NCBI RefSeq assembly: GCF_003259225.1
Contig: NZ_QHJF01000027.1
Coordinates: forward strand, 1-64,000
DNA length: 64,000 nt
Reading direction: 5' to 3'
DNA from: Marinomonas arctica
GTDB taxonomy: Bacteria > Pseudomonadota > Gammaproteobacteria > Pseudomonadales > Marinomonadaceae
A program made the translations under genes and the position numbers. The first letter of the stretch is position 1. Each line of letters opens with the position of its first letter. The notes under the pieces were generated by a model that saw only the letters and a list, made by a program, of their open reading frames with translations, had not been told where the DNA came from and made no database searches. Of the stretch, positions 8,561 through 15,951 are shown piece by piece.

Positions 8561-8590
8561 AAAAAAAGGCTGCTGATGCAGCCTTTTTTT
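8561..8590 (+). terminator. Intrinsic terminator after the small basic protein gene
   Basis: Stem GGCTGC (8568-8573), loop TGAT, stem GCAGCC (8578-8583), then seven T; seven A precede the stem. Confidence 0.9.
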
Positions 8591-8658
8591 ATACCAATTT
8601 TTTGTTTAGTTTTATAGGCTTGCAACACAATAAAAATCCGTTTTACAAGGTGAGTAAT

Positions 8659-9720
8659 GTGAAAGCTTCTGTGCCAATGTCGAGTGTTCGTTATCTCTTA
8701 AAAGCTGTTGAAGAGCAAGGACTAGATCGCCAAGCTGTATTGGCCAGTTTAGACATCACGCAAGATGAAATAGAACAAAGTGATGCTTTTCCTGCCTATC
8801 GCTACGGGATGCTATATCAAAAAATTATGTGGCTTATGCAGGATGAGTCCTTTGGCATGCTCAGTGGCGGTAAAGTGCCCAATGGCACATTCAGGATGAT
8901 GTGTCTTTGTATCATTCATGCTAGAAGCTTAGCGCATGCTTTGTATCGATGCAGTGATTTCTATGAAATTTGTCGGGGGCCAACGGTGAAACCCGTTTTG
9001 ATCAAAAAAGGCCGCTTTGCCATGGTCACTTTTGCGCCTTTAGACTCGTCGGTTGCTGATATTGATAGTTTGGTTGTCCCTGAGTCAAAGGAGCAACTTA
9101 GAACCACATTGTCTATGTGGCATCACTTTATCTGTTGGTTGATTGGTCGTCGCTTGAATTTAAAAGCCGCGTACTTTACCAGTGAGCGTCCTGATGATGT
9201 CGAATATTACAAAACCTTATTTCAATCTGAAGTAAAGTTTAATCAACATGCCAATGCCCTAGTGTTCCCTGCCAGTTATCTCGATATGCCGATTGTGCAA
9301 ACCGAAGACAGTTTAAGAGGCTTTTTGAAAACCGCCCCTTATCAACTTCTGGTGATGGTGGAAAATGACAACAGTCTTAAATCTCAAGTCATGGCCATGT
9401 TAGGAAAGGATTTCTCTCGTGAGATGCCCAGTGCGGAAGAAGTCGCCAGTGCACTTAACATGAGTGTGTCTACATTACGCCGACGCCTGAATGATGAAAA
9501 AACCTCTTACCAGCATATTAAAGACGATTGTCGAAAAGAGGCTGCCATTACCTATATGAATGCACCTCAACTTAGCATCAATGATATTGCCGCCTTAATG
9601 GGCTTTGATGAGCCCAGTGCTTTTTTTCGATCCTTTAAAAAATGGACTGGTATGACCCCGGGAGAATATCGAAAAAGTGAGGAATACTTAAAGTTTGGTA
9701 AAGCGATGAAACGCCCGTAA
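8659..9720 (+). CDS. AraC-family transcriptional regulator (OruR/ArgR-like architecture)
   Basis: 353 residues from the GTG at 8659, which has AAGGTGA five bases upstream; an open frame from TTG 8602 starts inside the preceding terminator region and has no ribosome site. An N-terminal arabinose-binding-like domain (about 1-190) is followed by a C-terminal double helix-turn-helix with EVASALNMSVSTLRRRL and the AraC signature in INDIAALMGFDEPSAFFRSFKKWTG (quoted in part). This architecture is common in regulators beside fatty-acid or amino-acid catabolic genes; the acyl-CoA dehydrogenase and ETF-QO genes that follow are the obvious candidate targets. The effector is unknown. Confidence 0.85.
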   Translation: MKASVPMSSVRYLLKAVEEQGLDRQAVLASLDITQDEIEQSDAFPAYRYGMLYQKIMWLMQDESFGMLSGGKVPNGTFRMMCLCIIHARSLAHALYRCSDFYEICRGPTVKPVLIKKGRFAMVTFAPLDSSVADIDSLVVPESKEQLRTTLSMWHHFICWLIGRRLNLKAAYFTSERPDDVEYYKTLFQSEVKFNQHANALVFPASYLDMPIVQTEDSLRGFLKTAPYQLLVMVENDNSLKSQVMAMLGKDFSREMPSAEEVASALNMSVSTLRRRLNDEKTSYQHIKDDCRKEAAITYMNAPQLSINDIAALMGFDEPSAFFRSFKKWTGMTPGEYRKSEEYLKFGKAMKRP

Positions 9721-9868
9721 TCTGTACGTTCTTGGTTCTCTTTTTAAGAGGCTGAATGTATTTGTTAGAAATAAAGCACTGAATTGTTATTGAGATATTT
9801 GCCATCTTTTACCATTCTGATAAGAGCGTTTTCTAGATCCGCTCGGATAAACAATCGGAGAATAAAAA

Positions 9869-11638
9869 ATGAGCGAATACAAATACCCATTTAATGACAT
9901 TTTATTCAGTTTACAGTCTGTCGCTCAAATAGAGCGTTTGACTCCTTATTTACATGATATGGTTGACGATAGTCTATTAGAAGCCATTCTTGAGGAAGCG
10001 GGAAAGTTAGCAGAACAAGTCATTGCACCAATCAATGCCAGTGGTGACAAAGAAGGTTCTAGGGTGGAGTCAGGTGAGGTCATTGAAGCCAAAGGCTTTA
10101 AAAAAGCGTTCAAGGCTTATGCTGACGGTGGCTGGATTGGCCTTTCAGGAGACCCTGAATACGGTGGTCAAGGCCTACCGTCGTATATTGCTACCGCGGT
10201 TAATGAAGGCGTACAAGCTGCTAATTTAGCCTTTTCACTTTGTCCACTACTCAGCTTGGGCGCGATTGAAGCCATTAGCCAACACGCCAGCGATATACTG
10301 AAAAATCGCTATCTGCCTAAAATGCTAGCAGGCGAATGGGCAGGGACCATGAATTTGACCGAGCCCTCTGCTGGCTCTGACCTTGCCGCTATTGCCTGCA
10401 AAGCGATTCCTGACGGCGATGTATTCCGTATCAAAGGGCAAAAAATCTTTATCACTTGGGGGGATCATCAGATGAGTGACAACATCATTCATTTGGTATT
10501 GGCTCGTTTGCCAGATGCGCCAGAGGGAGTGAAAGGTATTTCTTTGTTTATCGTGCCAAAATTTCTCTTAGATAATCAAGGTGAACCTGCTGAGCGTAAT
10601 GACGTTCATGTCGTGTCGGTTGAGCACAAGATGGGGATTCATGCATCACCCACTTGCGTGATGAGCTTTGGAGATAAAGAAGGCGCTGTTGGCTATCTTG
10701 TTGGCAAAGAAAACGATGGTATTAAAGCCATGTTCACTATGATGAACAATGCAAGACAAGGCGTTGGCTTACAAGGTTTGGCTATTTCTGAACGAGCTTA
10801 TCAGCAAGCTCTTGCTTATGCGACTGATCGTAAACAAGGCATGAATGCCAGTCGTACTGCTCGGGCAGCGATTATTGAACATCCTGACGTACTGCGTATG
10901 TTGATGACCATGAAGTCACAAATTGATGCGATGCGCTCTCTTATTTATGTGGCCGCTGTCGAAAACGATTTGTCGCATTTTGCAACGGGTGAGGTACAAA
11001 AACAGGCCGTGATAAGAACCGCTTTGTATACACCTATTGTTAAGGGATGGATCACTGAGCAAGCTCAAGAAATAACATCCTTGGCTATTCAAGTGCATGG
11101 TGGAATGGGCTTTATTGAAGAAACTGGCGTGGCCCAACATGCTCGTGATGCCCGAATTTTGCCCATTTATGAAGGTACCAATGGCATTCAAGCTATTGAT
11201 CTCATTGGCCGCAAACTGCATTCTGATAAGGGCGAAGGGATGATGTCATTGCTCGCTGACATCGAATCCGAATTAACACACTGGCAAGCAACAGACATGG
11301 CGCCGTATACGGAAAAAGTAACTGTAATGCTGCAGCAAGCCAAAGCCGCTACCCAATCTTGTTTAGAGGCTATGCAAGAAGATCCTGTTTTGGGAACGGG
11401 CTTAGCGTATCCTTACATGATGTTAATGGGCTATCTGATTGGTGCCTGGTTGCAAATGAGAGCTTTGCATGCCGTGCAAGGTAATAATAAGCTTGATGAT
11501 GTGCAAAAAGCATCATGGCAACATTCGGTAGGCTTTTATTGTGACCATGTATTGCCTCGTGCTTTTGGTTATGCCCATGAAATAAAGTTTGGAAAGACAA
11601 CTGTTGACAAACTAAACAAAAATGCTTTCAATCGATAA
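9869..11638 (+). CDS. Acyl-CoA dehydrogenase, large C-terminally extended type
   Basis: FAD enzyme that introduces the alpha-beta double bond in acyl-CoA, passing electrons to ETF. The 589-residue length and the extra C-terminal helical domain (about 460-589) define the large bacterial subgroup rather than the 380-residue one. The flavin/substrate region has MNLTEPSAGSDLAAI; the catalytic base is expected at Glu435 in PIYEGTNGIQA; VHGGMGFIEE is intact. GGAG precedes the ATG. Lying before ETF-QO and after an AraC regulator, it probably belongs to a beta-oxidation module; chain-length preference cannot be read from the sequence. Confidence 0.92.
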   Translation: MSEYKYPFNDILFSLQSVAQIERLTPYLHDMVDDSLLEAILEEAGKLAEQVIAPINASGDKEGSRVESGEVIEAKGFKKAFKAYADGGWIGLSGDPEYGGQGLPSYIATAVNEGVQAANLAFSLCPLLSLGAIEAISQHASDILKNRYLPKMLAGEWAGTMNLTEPSAGSDLAAIACKAIPDGDVFRIKGQKIFITWGDHQMSDNIIHLVLARLPDAPEGVKGISLFIVPKFLLDNQGEPAERNDVHVVSVEHKMGIHASPTCVMSFGDKEGAVGYLVGKENDGIKAMFTMMNNARQGVGLQGLAISERAYQQALAYATDRKQGMNASRTARAAIIEHPDVLRMLMTMKSQIDAMRSLIYVAAVENDLSHFATGEVQKQAVIRTALYTPIVKGWITEQAQEITSLAIQVHGGMGFIEETGVAQHARDARILPIYEGTNGIQAIDLIGRKLHSDKGEGMMSLLADIESELTHWQATDMAPYTEKVTVMLQQAKAATQSCLEAMQEDPVLGTGLAYPYMMLMGYLIGAWLQMRALHAVQGNNKLDDVQKASWQHSVGFYCDHVLPRAFGYAHEIKFGKTTVDKLNKNAFNR

Positions 11639-11654
11639 AAAGCATGACACGAAT

Positions 11655-11690
11655 AGACCTTTGTATTGCGTATTGAGCAAGGTCTTTTAT
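11655..11690 (+). terminator. Possible weak terminator after the acyl-CoA dehydrogenase gene
   Basis: AGACCTT (11655-11661) and AAGGTCT (11679-11685) can pair around a 17-base loop that contains a further TTGC/GCAA pairing, followed by TTTAT. The loop is long and the T run short, so read-through to ETF-QO is plausible. Confidence 0.4.
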
Positions 11691-11736
11691 AAGAAAGAAT
11701 GCCTTAAAATAAAAATGTATCCGATAGGGAGGCAAT

Positions 11737-13386
11737 ATGACAGATAGAGACGTTATGGAGTTTGATGTTGTGATCGTGGGGGGGGGGCCAGCAGGGCTGT
11801 CTGCAGCGTGTCGCATTATGCAAAAAGCCAAAGCCGAAGAAAAAGAGATCAGTGTGTGTTTGGTTGAGAAAGGTTCTGAAATAGGCGCTCATATTCTATC
11901 TGGTGCTGTCGTTGATCAAAAAGCCTTAGCTGAATTATTCCCTGATTGGCAAGCTATGGGGGCACCGTTAAACACTAAAGTGAATCAAGATGAGCTTTAC
12001 TGGTTACATTCAGACAGCGCAGCCAAGCAGCTGAGTCACTGGATGATTCCTAAAACCCTTCATAATGACGGCAATTATATCATTAGCCTTGGTAATCTTT
12101 GTCGTTGGCTTGCAGAGCAAGCAGAGGCATTGGGTGTGGAGATTTTTCCTGGCTTTTCGGCGGCTCATCTTGCCTATGATGAAAGTGGTAAAGTCGAAGG
12201 TATTATTACTGGTGACATGGGATTGGCTGAAGACGGTTCAGAAAAAGATGGCTTTATGCCTGGTATGCTACTAAAAGCAAAATACACACTTTTAGCGGAA
12301 GGCTGCCGAGGTCATTTGGGCAAAGAGCTGATTGCTCGATTTGCCTTGGACGAAGACAAAGCCCCACAGCATTACGGCCTTGGCATTAAAGAGTTATGGG
12401 ATGTGCCAGAGGCTCAGAGCAAGCCAGGTACGGTTATTCATACAGCGGGCTGGCCGTTAGGAAATGAAGCCGGTGGTGGCGGTTTTTTATATCACTTAGA
12501 GAATAATCAAGTGGTTGTGGGTTTGATTGTTGACTTGAATTATAAAAATCCTTACTTGAGCCCCTACGATGAATTTCAAAAATATAAGCATCATCCTATT
12601 ATTGCGGCACATTTAAAAGGCGCCAAACGTGTGTCTTACGGAGCGCGTGCCATAGCAAAAGGTGGCTGGGCGTCGTTACCAAAAATGAGTTTTCCAGGCG
12701 GCCTAATGATTGGTTGCGATGCTGGCACACTAAATCCTGCAAAAATTAAAGGCACGCATACCGCCATGAAGAGCGGTATGGTAGCAGCGGAAAATGTTTT
12801 CGATGCATTACAAGCTGAAACACCGGTAGCCGATTTGGTTCAATTCAATGATGCTGTGCGCAATTCGTGGTTAGGAAAAGAATTACAGCAAGCCCGTAAC
12901 TTTGTTCCTGTAATGCACAAAATGGGCACATTCTGGGGCGGGGCTTACAACTGGCTAGATCAAAACTTTTTTGCTGGCGGTTTGCCTTTTACCTTTAATG
13001 ATATGACGCCCGATTATGCTTGTCTGGAGCCTGCAGAGAAACATGTTGCGCCAGATTATAAAAAACCAGACGGTTTGTTAAGCTTTGACAAGCTCTCATC
13101 GGTGTTTTTATCAAATACCAACCATGAAGAAAATCAACCTTGTCATTTGAAGCTAAAAGATCCGACAATTCCGATTCAAAGCAACCTTCCTAAATATAAT
13201 GAGCCTGCTCAGCGTTATTGTCCGGCAGGGGTTTATGAAGTCGTAGAGTCAGCTAACGAGACAATTTTTCAAATCAACTCGCAAAATTGTATTCACTGTA
13301 AAACCTGCGATATCAAAGATCCAGCACAAAATATAACGTGGGTAACCCCAGAAGGGGCAGGCGGTCCAAATTACCCTAATATGTAA
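11737..13386 (+). CDS. Electron transfer flavoprotein-ubiquinone oxidoreductase
   Basis: Peripheral inner-membrane flavo-iron-sulfur enzyme that moves electrons from reduced ETF to ubiquinone, completing acyl-CoA oxidation. 549 residues as usual. FAD motif VGGGPAGLSAA near 13-23; the C-terminal [4Fe-4S] ligands are visible in YCPAG and NCIHCKTCDIKDP; the family ending EGAGGPNYPNM is present. AGGGAGG lies just before the ATG. The codons of the FAD glycines form an uninterrupted run of ten G (11778-11787), prone to slippage and right after the start; see the repeat entry. The etfAB genes are not in this window. Confidence 0.95.
   Translation: MTDRDVMEFDVVIVGGGPAGLSAACRIMQKAKAEEKEISVCLVEKGSEIGAHILSGAVVDQKALAELFPDWQAMGAPLNTKVNQDELYWLHSDSAAKQLSHWMIPKTLHNDGNYIISLGNLCRWLAEQAEALGVEIFPGFSAAHLAYDESGKVEGIITGDMGLAEDGSEKDGFMPGMLLKAKYTLLAEGCRGHLGKELIARFALDEDKAPQHYGLGIKELWDVPEAQSKPGTVIHTAGWPLGNEAGGGGFLYHLENNQVVVGLIVDLNYKNPYLSPYDEFQKYKHHPIIAAHLKGAKRVSYGARAIAKGGWASLPKMSFPGGLMIGCDAGTLNPAKIKGTHTAMKSGMVAAENVFDALQAETPVADLVQFNDAVRNSWLGKELQQARNFVPVMHKMGTFWGGAYNWLDQNFFAGGLPFTFNDMTPDYACLEPAEKHVAPDYKKPDGLLSFDKLSSVFLSNTNHEENQPCHLKLKDPTIPIQSNLPKYNEPAQRYCPAGVYEVVESANETIFQINSQNCIHCKTCDIKDPAQNITWVTPEGAGGPNYPNM
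11778..11787 (+). repeat. G10 homopolymer inside the ETF-QO gene
   Basis: Ten consecutive G (last G of GTG plus three GGG codons) lie 42 bases into the coding sequence, at the FAD-binding glycine motif. A one-base change here would frameshift the protein within its first 20 codons. Confidence 0.9.
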
Positions 13387-13449
13387 TTTTGTAGGCAAGC
13401 CCAACTAAGGCTAAGGGCATTTAAGGAAACAGCAATTCAGTTTTTTAAG

Positions 13450-13486
13450 CAAACGGATCACTTATATGTGCTCCGTTTGTTCTTAT
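13450..13486 (+). terminator. Intrinsic terminator after ETF-QO gene
   Basis: CAAACGGA (13450-13457) pairs with TCCGTTTG (13472-13479), with an inner CAC/GTG step around TTATAT, followed by TTCTTATT. Confidence 0.6.
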
Positions 13487-13547
13487 TCACTACTGGATTT
13501 CACTCTCTGGCTGTTTAATAATGGTGCCCTACAAAAAGGGGAACACT

Positions 13548-13997
13548 ATGCGCCTTTGGGTCGATGCCGACGCCTGTCCAAATGTTATCAAAACCATTCT
13601 TTTCCGTGCAGCTGAACGTGTGCAAATTCCTTGTATCCTTGTCGCAAATCAAGCGATTGCAGTCCCACCCTCTAAATGGATTGAACGACGAGTAGTAAGC
13701 TCAGGTTTTGATGTCGCCGATAATTATATTGTTGACAATATTGATGCTCAGGATTTGGTTATCACGGCGGATATCCCTCTAGCGTCTGAGGTGATTGAAA
13801 AGGGTGCTTTGGCTATTAATCCTCGAGGGGAGCTGTATACCAAAGAAAACATTAAACAACGTTTGGGTATGCGAGATTTTATGGAACAGATGCGTTCTTC
13901 AGGTGTTCAAACAGGCGGCCCGGCAACCTTTAGTCAGCAAGACAGGATGGCTTTTGCGAATACACTCGATAAGTTATTGGCGCAAAGGATCAGATAG
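13548..13997 (+). CDS. UPF0178 family protein (YaiI/YqxD)
   Basis: 149 residues from the ATG at 13548, which has AAAGGGGAA at ideal spacing; the earlier in-frame ATG at 13521 has no ribosome site. [12 protein letters not shown] at the start and the middle motif [18 protein letters not shown] are the conserved acidic clusters of this PIN-like, nuclease-fold family; the ending [12 protein letters not shown] is also typical. The biochemical role is not established. It lies between a terminator and the NADH dehydrogenase gene, 86 bases before it. Confidence 0.88.
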   Translation: MRLWVDADACPNVIKTILFRAAERVQIPCILVANQAIAVPPSKWIERRVVSSGFDVADNYIVDNIDAQDLVITADIPLASEVIEKGALAINPRGELYTKENIKQRLGMRDFMEQMRSSGVQTGGPATFSQQDRMAFANTLDKLLAQRIR

Positions 13998-14083
13998 CAC
14001 TTTTTCGGAAACAGCATATGTGCAATCTGGAAAGGGCTCACCGAGTGTTTTCCAGATTACTCAAGGTTTATAGGGGATTTTAC

Positions 14084-15373
14084 ATGAAAAAAATCGTAGT
14101 CGTTGGTGGTGGAGCAGGTGGCCTAGAGCTGATCACCAAGTTGGGCCATACTTTTGGCAAAAAACGCCAAGCCGAAGTCGTCCTGATTGATAGAAGTCAG
14201 ACCCATATCTGGAAGCCGCTATTGCATGAAGTGGCAACGGGTTCTTTAGACATCAACAACGATGGTGTCAACTACCGAGCTCATGCGGCAAAACATCATT
14301 ATCAGTTCCAACTAGGAACTTTAATGGCGGTTGATCCTGAAGCGAAAACTTTAACATTAGACTCTCTGTCGGATGACATGGGACACATAGTGTTACCCGA
14401 ACGTACGATTTCTTATGACATTCTTGTTATGGCTGTGGGCAGTGTCAGTAATGATTTTGGTACGCCTGGTGTGTCCACTCATTGTTATTTTCTCGATTCT
14501 CACAAACAAGCAGAACGCTTTCAGCAAGCTTTGCTGAACCAATTCTTACGGGTTCACCAGGAAGGCACCGATGCGAAGCTAAAGCTGGCCATTGTCGGTG
14601 GTGGTGCGACGGGCGTGGAATTATCTGCCGAGTTGTTTCATGTGGCCGATATGCTAAAAGCTTATGGTATGCCGGAAATGTCAGGGAAACGTGTCAATAT
14701 TCAACTGATTGAAGCGGGTCCACGAATTTTACCGGCATTGCCTGATCGTATTGCGGCTTTAGCAACGAAAGAGTTACTTCGTTTAGGCGTCACCGTCAGT
14801 AAAAATACCCGGGTTGTTCGTGCTTACGATGGCGGTTTTCAGACGGCGGATGAGACCAATATTGAAGCCGATCTTATGATTTGGGCTGCAGGGGTAAAAG
14901 CACCGGATTTTGTTGGTCGAATAGAAGGTTTTGAAACCACCCGAAATAACCAGATTTTGGTCAAGGGAACATTGCAAACGACAGGGTTTGATAATATCTA
15001 TGTGATTGGCGACTGTTGTGCTTGTAAGCAGGCTGATGGCTCGTTTGTTCCACCACGTGCTCAATCTGCTCATCAAATGGCATCTTTAGTCTTTGACAAT
15101 ATTAAAGCGTCTTTTTTGAGCGAACCACTGAAAGAATACACCTATAAAGATTATGGTTCTTTGGTGAACTTAAGCCGTTACAGTACGGTGGGTAATCTAA
15201 TGGGCAACCTAATGGGGGGCTCGATGTTTATTGAGGGACGTATTGCACGCTTTGTGTATGTTTCTTTATACCGCCTGCATCTTATTGCGATTCATGGTTG
15301 GTTTAAAGCCACGGTGATTATGGCTGCTCAAAAGATTGGCAAGGTGGTCAAACCAAAGCTCAAATTGCATTAA
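14084..15373 (+). CDS. ndh: Type II NADH:quinone oxidoreductase (NDH-2)
   Basis: Single-subunit, non-proton-pumping flavoprotein on the inner face of the membrane that oxidises NADH and reduces quinone. 429 residues from ATG 14084, with TAGGGGA upstream (E. coli Ndh, 434); the upstream frame from 14018 adds an unlikely leader. Two Rossmann motifs are present: VVVGGGAGGLEL (FAD) and AIVGGGATGVELSAEL (NADH). VIGDCCAC near 305-312 is the second FAD motif. The C-terminus has an amphipathic helix likely to anchor it. A strong terminator follows. Confidence 0.93.
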   Translation: MKKIVVVGGGAGGLELITKLGHTFGKKRQAEVVLIDRSQTHIWKPLLHEVATGSLDINNDGVNYRAHAAKHHYQFQLGTLMAVDPEAKTLTLDSLSDDMGHIVLPERTISYDILVMAVGSVSNDFGTPGVSTHCYFLDSHKQAERFQQALLNQFLRVHQEGTDAKLKLAIVGGGATGVELSAELFHVADMLKAYGMPEMSGKRVNIQLIEAGPRILPALPDRIAALATKELLRLGVTVSKNTRVVRAYDGGFQTADETNIEADLMIWAAGVKAPDFVGRIEGFETTRNNQILVKGTLQTTGFDNIYVIGDCCACKQADGSFVPPRAQSAHQMASLVFDNIKASFLSEPLKEYTYKDYGSLVNLSRYSTVGNLMGNLMGGSMFIEGRIARFVYVSLYRLHLIAIHGWFKATVIMAAQKIGKVVKPKLKLH

Positions 15374-15400
15374 ATTACCTACCATGTACTGGATTTAATA

Positions 15401-15430
15401 AAAACCGAGACGTGATCTCGGTTTTTTTTA
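15401..15430 (+). terminator. Intrinsic terminator after ndh
   Basis: CCGAGA (15405-15410), loop CGTGA, TCTCGG (15416-15421), then eight T. Confidence 0.9.
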
Positions 15431-15447
15431 TTTAATTTTCCGATGCC

Positions 15448-15479
15448 TTGACCTGTGTGCTACCCATAGGTTCTACACT
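15448..15479 (+). promoter_or_regulatory. MerR-type promoter/operator of the copper unit
   Basis: A -35 TTGACC (15448-15453) and a -10 TACACT (15474-15479) are separated by 20 bases, the over-long spacer typical of MerR-family promoters. Between them sits a dyad ACCTGTGTG (15451-15459) / CCCATAGGT (15463-15471), seven of nine positions symmetric, like CueR and ZntR operators. It lies 41 bases before the regulator start, so regulator and copA are probably activated together by the regulator twisting this promoter. Confidence 0.72.
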
Positions 15480-15519
15480 TTGTTCATTGTTTGGCTAGTT
15501 TGTTTTCAAAGGAGTTCAT

Positions 15520-15942
15520 ATGCGAGTAAGTGAGCTGGCTCATAAAGCCAATGTTACGGCTGAAACCGTGCGTCATTACACAAGGTTAGGGCTGATCCAA
15601 GCTGAACGCGATGCTAATAATGGTTACCAGATCTACGACAAGCTGGCTTTGCAGCGATTAGTTTTTATTCGTCAAGCCAGTGAATTAGGGTTTAGCTTAA
15701 AGCAAATAGAAGACATTTTTCAGCAATCAGACAGTGGCGATTCGCCTTGCCCGATGGTGAGAGATTTGCTGCAGAAAAAAGTGCCTGAAACCAAGCTGAA
15801 AATAGCCCAATTACAAGCCCATCTGCATAAAATGGAAAAAGCTTTAGAGGCGTGGGAAGACATGCCAGATGGCAACCCCAATGGCCACTCCATTTGTTGT
15901 TTGATTGAAGATTGGCAAGAAAAAGCCACGCATAATGAGTAG
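15520..15942 (+). CDS. MerR-family metal-responsive regulator (CueR/ZntR-like)
   Basis: 140 residues: N-terminal winged helix (RVSELAHKANVTAETVRHY), long dimerisation helix and a metal-binding end with cysteines in SPCPMVRD and HSICCLIED. The Cys-Cys-containing loop recalls ZntR more than the single-Cys spacing of CueR, yet the next gene is a Cu(I)-type ATPase, so copper or silver is the likeliest signal; zinc or cadmium cannot be excluded. AAGGAG precedes the ATG. It is followed by copA after 9 bases and preceded by its own MerR-type operator. Confidence 0.85.
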   Translation: MRVSELAHKANVTAETVRHYTRLGLIQAERDANNGYQIYDKLALQRLVFIRQASELGFSLKQIEDIFQQSDSGDSPCPMVRDLLQKKVPETKLKIAQLQAHLHKMEKALEAWEDMPDGNPNGHSICCLIEDWQEKATHNE

Positions 15943-15951
15943 GTGCTGACG

